Origin: an uncultured Verrucomicrobiales bacterium
Lineage (GTDB): Bacteria; Verrucomicrobiota; Verrucomicrobiia; Verrucomicrobiales; Akkermansiaceae
NCBI GenBank assembly: GCA_937958875.1
Contig: CALGMJ010000003.1
Span: 1-45,023 of the forward strand
Direction: 5' to 3'
DNA: 45,023 nucleotides
Under the pieces are notes generated by a model that worked only from the letters and a program-made list of their open reading frames with translations, was not told the origin of the DNA and ran no database searches. The position numbers and the translations under genes were made by a program. This document shows, one piece after another, positions 8,657 to 16,061 of this stretch (positions are counted from its first letter, which is position 1; every line of letters begins with the position of its first letter).

Positions 8657-10213
8657 ATGGCGATCGAGACGGTGGAACTGGTGATGAGCCCGCAGGAAGC
8701 GGCAAATGAAAGTGTGTGGCCTCGTCTTCTCGCGAAGAAGCTCAGAGCTCTGGAGAAGGATATCCGTGACGTTCGTTTACTGAAGCGTTCTCTCGATGCG
8801 CGTAAACGTCCAGTTCGTTATCGGCTTCGTTTTGAAGTAGGAGTGGGGGAGTTTTTGCCGGAAGAAAAAGCGCCACATTGGTATCAACCGCCAGTTTCGG
8901 AAGATGCTGAACGGATCGTGATCGTGGGGAGTGGGCCTGCGGGGATGTTTGCCGCTTTGCGTTGTCTTGAACTTGGGAAAAAGCCCATCGTCCTTGAGCG
9001 CGGGAAGGATGCCTCAGCGCGTCGCTTTGATCTTGCTCCGATACTGCGGAAAGGCACTGTCATCGAGGAATCTAATTATTGTTTTGGAGAAGGGGGAGCA
9101 GGCACCTTTTCGGATGGGAAATTATACACTCGGGCTACGAAGCGGGGTCCAGTACGAGATGTCTACGAGATTCTCGTTGCTCATGGAGCTCCGGAAAATA
9201 TTTTGGTGGAGGCTCACCCACACATTGGCTCGAACCTCCTTCCAAAGGTGGTCATGGCCATGAGGGAATCGATTTTAAAAGCGGGAGGGGAAGTTCACTT
9301 CGGCGCGAAGGTTGTCGATTTTCTCCTTGAGGGAAATGAGATGAAAGGAGTCGTTCTCGCGGATGATCGAGAGGTCACCGGGAAGGCTGTCATTTTAGCG
9401 ACGGGACATTCTGCCCGAGATATCTACGAACTGCTTGATCAGAAAAAAGTCCTCCTCGAAGCGAAGCCGTTCGCGGTTGGGGTGCGCATTGAGCATCCTC
9501 AGCGTTTGATCGACGGTCTTCAATATCACTTAAAAGAAGGCGAGTCTCGTGGGCCTTTACCGGCCTCTCGCTATCGTCTTGCGACTCAGATTAAAGGGCG
9601 CAGTGTGCATTCATTTTGTATGTGTCCGGGAGGATTTGTCGTTCCGGCAGCGACGGAGAATGACGAAGTCGTGGTCAATGGAATGAGTCTTTCGCGGCGT
9701 GATTCGCCTTTTGCAAATAGCGGAATGGTCGTGGGAGTGGAGCCACAGGATGTAGGTGCCGATCAGCCAGGGAATGTGCTCGCTGGTATTCGCTTTCAGA
9801 AAGATCTTGAGAAACGGGCAAAGGTAGCCGGTGGAGGTGGACAGGTTGCGCCTGCTCAGAGGGTGACTGATTTTCTCGCAGGGAGAGTGTCAAAGGAGCT
9901 TCCGGAAACGAGTTACTTTCCGGGATTGAATTCCGTGAAGCTGGATGAAGTGATGCCAGTTGAAATTGCCGAAAGACTCGCAGGAGGATTGAAGAAGTTT
10001 GGGCGGATCATGCGGGGATATACCGGGAAGGATGCTCTTCTGATTGGATTTGAAACTCGCACCAGCTCACCAGTTCGTATTCCTCGTGGAGAGGATCTAC
10101 AGCACCCTGAGATCCAGAATTTTTATCCCTGTGGAGAAGGGGCAGGTTATGCAGGAGGCATTGTCTCTGCGGCTCTCGATGGCGTGCGCTGTGCGGAGGC
10201 TGCGATAGCGTAG
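8657..10213 (+). CDS. COG2509-type FAD-dependent dehydrogenase
   Basis: A 518-aa flavoprotein. After about 90 residues rich in basic positions (the usual COG2509 N-terminal cap) it has the dinucleotide-binding motif IVIVGSGPAGMFAALRC and the acidic end of strand 2 in PIVLERG. The family block ESNYCFGEGGAGTFSDGKLY follows, then VILATGHSARDIY and a C-terminal FAD site in NFYPCGEGAGYAGGIVSAA. A further family-typical block is CMCPGGFVVPAATE. Its substrate is unknown in all relatives I know. No signal peptide, so cytoplasmic. It lies 70 bp downstream of eboD on the same strand and may share its transcript, but nothing in the sequence proves a pathway link. Confidence 0.85.
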   Translation: MAIETVELVMSPQEAANESVWPRLLAKKLRALEKDIRDVRLLKRSLDARKRPVRYRLRFEVGVGEFLPEEKAPHWYQPPVSEDAERIVIVGSGPAGMFAALRCLELGKKPIVLERGKDASARRFDLAPILRKGTVIEESNYCFGEGGAGTFSDGKLYTRATKRGPVRDVYEILVAHGAPENILVEAHPHIGSNLLPKVVMAMRESILKAGGEVHFGAKVVDFLLEGNEMKGVVLADDREVTGKAVILATGHSARDIYELLDQKKVLLEAKPFAVGVRIEHPQRLIDGLQYHLKEGESRGPLPASRYRLATQIKGRSVHSFCMCPGGFVVPAATENDEVVVNGMSLSRRDSPFANSGMVVGVEPQDVGADQPGNVLAGIRFQKDLEKRAKVAGGGGQVAPAQRVTDFLAGRVSKELPETSYFPGLNSVKLDEVMPVEIAERLAGGLKKFGRIMRGYTGKDALLIGFETRTSSPVRIPRGEDLQHPEIQNFYPCGEGAGYAGGIVSAALDGVRCAEAAIA

Positions 10214-10326
10214 TTCCTCTCAGCGCTTAAGGCTTCACGAAAGTAAGGCATCTAGAATGCCAATGCTCTCGCAGTATCGACAAACCAAATTCCGATGGGC
10301 TCTTCATCGACGTAAGACCTTTAAAG

Positions 10327-11733
10327 CTACCTCCGCTTTTTCCGAAGATAAGGGGGGACATCAAGATCCTCGCCATCCATGACATTTGGATTTGTGCCTT
10401 CGAAGCGGCCTTTGGGTCCTCCATCGAGTTCCATTTCAACTTGATCAGTGTTTTTGGATTTTTCGTCGGTAGAATCTTCTGAAGTATCCTCCTCTTCGAG
10501 GTCTTCTTCTTCAGCTTCCTCTTCGGCCTCCACGATGAGCTCGGGCTCTTCTTCTAACTCTTCATCCTCTGGCTCATCATCATCTTCTTCGGGTTCTTCT
10601 TCGATGAGTTCGCCTTCGAGTCCTTGAAGCTTTTCGTCTTCAACTTCTTCCTCGATTTCTTCTTCCACTACTTCGGGCTCTGGCTCTGGAGTTTCCTCAA
10701 GCTCGACTTCTGGAGCGTCGACACTGGCGGGGACCGTTGTTGTCACTGGATCGGCTTTTAGGCGGTCTTCAGGCAGGGCTGAAATGATCGTTACGCTGAG
10801 CGCCTCTTTCATGCTGGCATCAGTTGCCGCGCCGAAGAGGAGGTGAGCCTCGTCGGGGATGAATTTCGTTAGTCCCTGCATGAGCAGCTCGACTTCATAA
10901 AGTGTCATATCCTCGCCGCCGTAGACGTGAACTAACACAGTCGTCGCATCTTTAAGGAGTGATCCACGATCTAGTAAAGGACTGGCCAAGGCGGCTTTGA
11001 GTGCACTCTGAGCACGATTATCTCCACGGGCCATTCCTGTCCCGAAGAGGCAGCGGGAGCGAGTGGTATCAAGCGCGGTCATGAGCTCGTCTAGTCCCAC
11101 ATTGATAAGACCTGGGCGAAGAACGAGGCGAGAAACAGAGGTGATACTGTCAGAGATCATCCGATCCGCTGCAGAGAAAGCTTCGTGAACCCCTTGTTTT
11201 GGCAGGACTAACTCACCCATGCGGCCGTTATCGAAAGTGACGAGAGCATTGGTCAGCACTGCGAGTTGATTCAGTGATTCCTCTGCTTGCACGCGGCGGC
11301 GTTTTCCTTCGAAGGCGAACGGCATGGTGGCGAAGACCACGACAAAGGCGCCCGCTTCTCTAGCGAGCCGAGTGACGATAGGGGCCGCTCCCGAGCCTGT
11401 TCCACCACCAAGGCCGACACAGAGGAAGACGATCTTGCGGTCACGCAGGGCATCGCGCACGGCTTCTTCTGATTCGAGCACCGCTTGTTCGCCCATTTCA
11501 GGATCACCACCAGCTCCGAGACCTTTGGTGAGGTTTTTTCCGAGTTGGATTTTTTCCTTCGCGACTGAGCGATGGAGAGTGCGTTCATCGGTATTGAGAG
11601 CGAGCAGCTCTGCGCCGTCAATGCCATCGAGGGCAATCCGATCTAGCATGTTCGCACCCGCGCCACCGAGGCCAATAATCTTTACGGAGGACTCAGGGAT
11701 AGTCTGTTGGCGATTACGTTCGAACTCGATCAT
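10327..11733 (-). CDS. ftsZ: cell division GTPase FtsZ with long acidic linker
   Basis: FtsZ of 468 aa. Tubulin-like GTPase core: IIGLGGAGANMLDRI (T1), LALNTDERTL, the GGGTGSGAAP phosphate loop (residues 109-118), and T7 region GLINVGLDELMTALD (about 209-222). The usual T7 N-V-D-F-A-D is N-V-G-L-D-E here, so the first catalytic Asp is a Gly. From about residue 345 a linker of some 100 residues is nearly all Glu/Asp. The extreme C-terminus DVPPYLRKKRR matches the conserved membrane-anchor-binding peptide (D-I-P-x-F-L-R). It polymerises into the division ring in known relatives. The gene stands alone, without ftsA or the mur-fts cluster upstream, which is unusual outside this phylum. Confidence 0.92.
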   Translation of the reverse strand: MIEFERNRQQTIPESSVKIIGLGGAGANMLDRIALDGIDGAELLALNTDERTLHRSVAKEKIQLGKNLTKGLGAGGDPEMGEQAVLESEEAVRDALRDRKIVFLCVGLGGGTGSGAAPIVTRLAREAGAFVVVFATMPFAFEGKRRRVQAEESLNQLAVLTNALVTFDNGRMGELVLPKQGVHEAFSAADRMISDSITSVSRLVLRPGLINVGLDELMTALDTTRSRCLFGTGMARGDNRAQSALKAALASPLLDRGSLLKDATTVLVHVYGGEDMTLYEVELLMQGLTKFIPDEAHLLFGAATDASMKEALSVTIISALPEDRLKADPVTTTVPASVDAPEVELEETPEPEPEVVEEEIEEEVEDEKLQGLEGELIEEEPEEDDDEPEDEELEEEPELIVEAEEEAEEEDLEEEDTSEDSTDEKSKNTDQVEMELDGGPKGRFEGTNPNVMDGEDLDVPPYLRKKRR

Positions 11734-11899
11734 GTTAGCAAAAAATTGTTAAGAAATCTTTAGCAATTCCCGATACCGCGAGCGAGCGAAAAAGCGAGTC
11801 TACTCACTTTCCCCATCCTCAGGGCCCCTAGACAAGGGAGCAATCCAGACTAAGACCTTGGTAAAGTGAAAGCGATTACTTGAGAGATCGTTTTAAAAA

Positions 11900-11975
11900 C
11901 CACTGATTACCCTGATTTCACTGATGCCTATATTGTGGAACCTAAGAAGATCAGTAAAATCAGGGTAATCAGTGG
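11900..11975. repeat. large inverted repeat with 26-bp arms between ftsZ and moxR
   Basis: The left arm (11900-11925) begins CCACTGATTACCCTGATT and the right arm (11950-11975) is its reverse complement at 25 of 26 positions. The loop is 24 bases. Inside each arm the word CTGATT or CTGAT recurs about every 10-11 bases, so the arm is itself a degenerate tandem repeat. It lies in the roughly 380-base gap between the divergent ftsZ and moxR genes. There is no T-run, so it is not a simple terminator; a dispersed palindromic repeat is the likeliest class. The rest of this gap shows nothing I can name. Confidence 0.85.
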
Positions 11976-12112
11976 CCTCCTTCCGCTAATACCTCAGGTT
12001 TCGCCCTGCCTGTGATCTGAATTTCTCCCTTGTGTAGGGATCCTATCCCCATTCTGCGCATTATGAGCTTCACCGCGAGGGCGTGATTGTTAGGGTCATT
12101 CCAGTCCTCAAA

Positions 12113-13024
12113 ATGCCACATCGTTCTCTTTTTCTCCTTCGTGATCAGCTTCTCGCGACCGTTCTCGGTTCTTCAGAAGCAGTGGATTTACTCCTAGTCG
12201 CCTTACTTGGGCGCGGCCACGCTTTGGTGACCGGACCTCCGGGAGTGGGGAAGACGACACTAGCTCATACTCTGGCTCAGTCTCTGAGTGGGCAATTTCG
12301 CCGTGTGCAGTTTACTCCAGACCTTCTTCCGTCCGATATTCTCGGCTACAATTTATATCGTCAACAAAACGGTGAGTTCGAATTTATCCCAGGTCCGGTT
12401 TTTGCAAATTTTCTCCTCGCTGATGAAATCAACCGAGCCTCGCCAAGAACACAGTCTTCTCTTCTGGAGGCGATGAATGAGCGTCAGGTGACGATCGATG
12501 GGGAAACTCGTGTTCTTCCCGACCCCTTCCTCGTGGTGGCGACTCAGAATGACACCTCTTCCACCGGAACGTTCCCGCTCCCGGAGCCTCAGCTGGATCG
12601 CTTTTTACTCTCCATTCCGATGGGGCTTCCAGATGATGATGTTCAACTAGCCATTCTGCGCTATCACATCGAGCAAAAGCCGACCGTTCATATCGAGTCC
12701 GCTCTCTCGCTGGATGATCTCAAGGTGCTTCAAGCCCAGGCTGCCGTTCTTCCGGTTTCTGACACACTTCAGCGATATCTCTTAGCTCTGTGTCAGAGTG
12801 TTCGAACGACCTTAGGACATGATCACGCGGTTTCTACTCGGGCGACGTTAGCCCTTCAACGTGCGGCTCAGGCCACCGCTCTTCTTGATGGGAAAGAGTC
12901 GGTTTATCCTGATCATGTGCAGCAGATTTTCCCGCATGTCTTGAGGCATCGTCTTCTTTCTGAGGAGATGCCGGATGTTGATCATCTTTTGCAATCTGCC
13001 CTGACTCAAACTCCCGTCCCTTAA
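12113..13024 (+). CDS. MoxR-type AAA+ ATPase
   Basis: MoxR-family AAA+ chaperone-like ATPase. I prefer the ATG at 12113 (303 aa) over 12083, because the ten upstream residues are not family-like. Walker A is GPPGVGKTT, followed by VQFTPDLLPSDILGYNLY. Walker B is FLLADEINRASPRTQSSLLEAM, and sensor 1 is VVATQND. The lid domain holds ALSLDDLKVLQ and VSTRATLALQRAAQA. Relatives act with DUF58/VWA partner proteins to insert cofactors or activate enzymes. No such partner follows here; the next frames are a 25-aa micro-ORF and hflX, so its client is probably encoded elsewhere. Cytoplasmic. Confidence 0.88.
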   Translation: MPHRSLFLLRDQLLATVLGSSEAVDLLLVALLGRGHALVTGPPGVGKTTLAHTLAQSLSGQFRRVQFTPDLLPSDILGYNLYRQQNGEFEFIPGPVFANFLLADEINRASPRTQSSLLEAMNERQVTIDGETRVLPDPFLVVATQNDTSSTGTFPLPEPQLDRFLLSIPMGLPDDDVQLAILRYHIEQKPTVHIESALSLDDLKVLQAQAAVLPVSDTLQRYLLALCQSVRTTLGHDHAVSTRATLALQRAAQATALLDGKESVYPDHVQQIFPHVLRHRLLSEEMPDVDHLLQSALTQTPVP

Positions 13025-13030
13025 ATTATT

Positions 13031-13108
13031 ATGGAAATGCTTGGTGCTCCAGAAATGCTCGTGATTGTTCTGTTCCTCTTAGCTTGGTTCTTTGGATTCG
13101 CTTTCTAG
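13031..13108 (+). CDS. 25-aa membrane micropeptide, TatA N-terminus-like
   Basis: The ORF starts 6 bp after the moxR stop and reads MEMLGAPEMLVIVLFLLAWF followed by FGFAF. It is too short for the ORF track. LGAPEMLVIVLFLL...FG resembles the first transmembrane segment of TatA/TatB (G-x-P-E-L-L-x-I-L...FG), but the amphipathic helix and tail are missing. It may be a genuine single-helix micropeptide co-transcribed with moxR, a truncated tatA remnant, or chance. No clear Shine-Dalgarno is present. Confidence 0.4.
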   Translation: MEMLGAPEMLVIVLFLLAWFFGFAF

Positions 13109-13131
13109 GCGAGTCACTCTAGACTTCCGCC

Positions 13132-14445
13132 GTGTTCGAAGTCCGCGAAAAACCTGACATGGTCGAACGAGCAATGCTCGTCGGCTTTTGCTTTGATAAA
13201 CGTGAAGAGCCTGAGACTCAGAAACTCTTGTTAGAGCTTGAAGAGCTGGTCGATACTCTCGGCATCGGGGTCGTGGGAATGGAGCTCGTTCGGGTGCGGG
13301 ATAAGAATAAAGGCTATATCTGTGGCACCGGAAAGGTCGATGAGCTAGTCGAACTCGCGAAACAGCGGGAGTGCGACTGCATCGTCATCGATAATGAACT
13401 CTCTCCCATGCAGCAGCGAAATTGGGAGGGGATCGCCGATATGACTGTCATTGATCGGGAGGAGGTCATTCTCGATATCTTCGCCCAACGGGCTCGGACC
13501 CGTGAGGCTCGGCTTCAAGTGGATCTCGCCCGCATGCAGTATGCCCTTCCTCGGATGGCTCGGATGTGGGGGCACCTTGATCGTGAAGGTGGTGGTGGCA
13601 CTGGCGGCGGTGGCGGAGGCGCGGCTCGAGGAATGGGAGAGCAGCAGATCGAGATCGATCGACGGCTGGCACGGAAACGGATCAGCAAATTAAAATCTGA
13701 TTTAGAAGACGTTCGTAAACAACGTGCGACTCAGCGGAAAGATCGACAGCGTAGCGATACTGCGACCGCAGCGGTGGTGGGTTATACTAATGCTGGGAAA
13801 TCTACTTTACTGAATCGTCTCGCTGACTCTGATATTATGGAGGCGGATATGCTCTTTGCGACCCTCGACCCGACTACCCGCCGCATTGAACTCGAGGACG
13901 GGCAAGCTCTTCTCATCAGTGATACGGTAGGTTTCGTACGGAATCTCCCGCATCGGCTCGTCGAGTCCTTCAAGGCGACGCTGGAGGAGGCTCTGCTGGC
14001 AGATTTTCTCGTCCATGTTTTGGACTCAAGTTCAGAAGAAATCTTTGATCACTTTGAGACAACGAAGCGGGTTCTGGGGGAACTCAATGCCGATGATAAG
14101 CCGACCATCATCGTGCTTAATAAAATCGATAAAGTAGAAGACCCAGCGATTTTAACGGGCTTGCGCAATCATTTCGAAGGGGCGCTGGAAGTATCAGCGC
14201 TGAAAGATCTCGGTATCCCAGAGCTACGGGCTAAATTCACCGAACTTCTCGCGGGCCGCGTTTGCCGTCTGAGCTATCGGGTGCCACAAGCACGAGGCGA
14301 TATTTCAGGACTTATCCATAGCCAGGGAAAAGTGCTTTCTACTGATTATGAAGGGAATGATATTCTTTACTCGGCTGTCATTCCGAACGAACTCCAGGGA
14401 CGTTTAAAAGAATTTGAGATGTCATCAGAAGATTCTGTGGAATAG
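13132..14445 (+). CDS. hflX: ribosome-associated GTPase HflX
   Basis: A 437-aa GTPase that in known relatives splits stalled ribosomes. I keep the GTG start because FEVREKPDMVERAMLVG is the conserved HflX beginning in this phylum. The HflX domain includes VRDKNKGYICGTGKVDEL and IDNELSPMQQRN. The coiled-coil region is followed by the G domain: G1 GYTNAGKST, G3 DTVGFVRNLPHRLVESFKAT, G4 NKID, G5 VSAL. The normally compact Gly-rich hinge before E-x-D-R-R is expanded to GGGGTGGGGGGAARGMGEQ. The C-terminal domain ends at the tail YSAVIPNELQGRLKEFE. Cytoplasmic. Confidence 0.92.
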   Translation: MFEVREKPDMVERAMLVGFCFDKREEPETQKLLLELEELVDTLGIGVVGMELVRVRDKNKGYICGTGKVDELVELAKQRECDCIVIDNELSPMQQRNWEGIADMTVIDREEVILDIFAQRARTREARLQVDLARMQYALPRMARMWGHLDREGGGGTGGGGGGAARGMGEQQIEIDRRLARKRISKLKSDLEDVRKQRATQRKDRQRSDTATAAVVGYTNAGKSTLLNRLADSDIMEADMLFATLDPTTRRIELEDGQALLISDTVGFVRNLPHRLVESFKATLEEALLADFLVHVLDSSSEEIFDHFETTKRVLGELNADDKPTIIVLNKIDKVEDPAILTGLRNHFEGALEVSALKDLGIPELRAKFTELLAGRVCRLSYRVPQARGDISGLIHSQGKVLSTDYEGNDILYSAVIPNELQGRLKEFEMSSEDSVE

Positions 14446-14475
14446 AGTCGGAGTTTAGACTCTCTTACCATCCTG

Positions 14476-15813
14476 ATGAAATATCTCCTTCTTTTGGCTC
14501 TTGTCTGGCCCGTCTCACTCTGGGCTCAGTTAAAAAAAATTACCTTCCCTGCGGCCGATGGGCTTGAGGTGACGGCGGATTTTTATGAAGCGGCAGAATC
14601 TCGGCAAACGCCCATGATTGTTCTCTTTCATCAGGCTGGATCGAGTCGGGGAGAGTATCGTGATATCGCTCCTCGCTTAGTTCGCTTAGGATTCAACTGT
14701 CTCGCTGTCGATCAGCGTTCAGGGAATTCGCGTAATGGCGTGAGTAATGAAACTGCCGCTCGGGCGGCGGCAGAAGGAAAAGGAACTGCTTTCTTAGATG
14801 CGATCCCTGACCTCGAAGCGGCTGTAGCGAAGGCAAAGGCGGATTATTCTTCAGGACCACTGGTGATCTGGGGCAGTTCTTACAGCTCCACTCTTGTCCT
14901 GAAGCTGATGGGGGAGCAGTTAGAATTGGCAGATGGGGTGCTGTCGTTTTCCCCAGGCGAATATCTGGGTGAGGGGAATGTCGTACGTACGGCTGCAGCT
15001 AAGGTGAAAGCTCCTACCTTTGTGACTGCTGCGAGTAATGAGGAGAATGCTTCGCGTCCAATTTTTGAGGCGATACCGGCTGAGGATAAAGTCTACTTCC
15101 TCCCGTCTTCCGGTGGTCAACATGGCTCATCGACTTTGAATGATGGCGTGGCGAATCAGGCTCTCTATTGGGATGCGGTGACAGCCTTTCTTGCTCGCTT
15201 TCAGCTTGGGCAGAAGCCAGCCATCGAGGTTACCACAAAGCAAATGGATGGAGGTCAGCTTTCTCTTAGTTTCGAGGGTACCGCAGAAAAGCGTTACCGC
15301 ATTTCTGCCTCTAAAGATCTGACCCGCTGGCTCGCACTCGCCTCGGTAACGAGCGAATCAGATGCTATGACATTGCTGGATGAGGCGCAGGTTAAACGAA
15401 GTAAGCTTTTCTACAGAGCGGAGCCAGTTGTTGAGCTCGCTCAGCCTGAAATCACTCAGGTAAGCGCATCTGGAAGTGCGGGATCTTACCGATTCAATGT
15501 CACTATTCGGAGCCCAGAAACGGGCTGGGAACGTTATGCTGACTGGTGGGAGGTGCTCGATGAGAAGGGAGATCTACTCTATCGACGAGTGCTTCAGCAT
15601 CCTCACGTTACGGAGCAGCCTTTTACCCGTTCTGGAGGGGAAGTGGCTATTACGGCTGATCAGGTAGTCTGGGTCCGAGCCCACATGAATGATGGAGGAT
15701 ACGGGAAAGCTGTTTTTAAAGGCTCCGTAAGTGCTGGCTTCCAGGCGGCTGAGCTAAGCCCAGTCTTTGGAAGCGAAGCGGTGGTGAGTGATCCTCTGCC
15801 AAACGTACGATAG
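14476..15813 (+). CDS. secreted alpha/beta hydrolase with C-terminal beta domain
   Basis: A 445-aa exported protein. Signal peptide MKYLLLLALVWPVSLWAQ; then an alpha/beta hydrolase of dienelactone-hydrolase type (about 20-245). It has IVLFHQAGSSRGEYRDIAP (oxyanion region), the nucleophile elbow IWGSSYSST, and a candidate catalytic His in GGQHGSS. From about 260 comes a beta-rich segment LSFEGTAEKRYRISASKDL ending FYRAEPVV. This is a short module seen at the C-termini of many Verrucomicrobia secreted proteins. A second beta module closes the protein. Substrate unknown. It starts 30 bp after hflX; I see no terminator between them. Confidence 0.75.
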   Translation: MKYLLLLALVWPVSLWAQLKKITFPAADGLEVTADFYEAAESRQTPMIVLFHQAGSSRGEYRDIAPRLVRLGFNCLAVDQRSGNSRNGVSNETAARAAAEGKGTAFLDAIPDLEAAVAKAKADYSSGPLVIWGSSYSSTLVLKLMGEQLELADGVLSFSPGEYLGEGNVVRTAAAKVKAPTFVTAASNEENASRPIFEAIPAEDKVYFLPSSGGQHGSSTLNDGVANQALYWDAVTAFLARFQLGQKPAIEVTTKQMDGGQLSLSFEGTAEKRYRISASKDLTRWLALASVTSESDAMTLLDEAQVKRSKLFYRAEPVVELAQPEITQVSASGSAGSYRFNVTIRSPETGWERYADWWEVLDEKGDLLYRRVLQHPHVTEQPFTRSGGEVAITADQVVWVRAHMNDGGYGKAVFKGSVSAGFQAAELSPVFGSEAVVSDPLPNVR

Positions 15814-15823
15814 ATTTCGTTTT

Positions 15824-16036
15824 TTAAGAATTAGCAAAGGTTTCCACCCAGAGCTTTTCGACTTTATCACGAGCCCAGTTCGTGCGGCGGAGAAATTTGA
15901 GCGTTGATCCTACCGAGGGATCATTCGCGAAGCAGCGGATTTTAATCCGGTCCGCCAGTTCCTCCCAGCCATAGTGCTCCACCAGATCGGTGATGATTTT
16001 ATCTAATCTGATACCGTGGAGCGGGTCGTTACTCAT
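15824..16036 (-). CDS. VF530 (DUF2132) family DNA-binding-like protein
   Basis: A 70-aa protein that matches the VF530/DUF2132 family over its whole length: [40 protein letters not shown] and [18 protein letters not shown] are the family blocks. Structures of this family show a small helical fold resembling DNA-binding helicase-attached domains; function unproven. It is the last gene of a minus-strand series after rtcB, 25 bp downstream. It converges with the alpha/beta hydrolase gene. Confidence 0.88.
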   Translation of the reverse strand: MSNDPLHGIRLDKIITDLVEHYGWEELADRIKIRCFANDPSVGSTLKFLRRTNWARDKVEKLWVETFANS

Positions 16037-16061
16037 GGCGGGAGGCTAGCGCACTATGCTC

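Noticed and set aside
10440-10700. Simple-sequence CTT/TCT repeat region as a microsatellite element
   Set aside because: It encodes the acidic Glu/Asp linker of FtsZ in a continuous frame, which explains the skewed composition.
13560-13640. GGT/GGC tandem repeat in hflX as a mobile or phase-variation repeat
   Set aside because: The codons are mixed and not an exact tandem repeat, and the frame is kept; it is better read as a glycine-rich loop.
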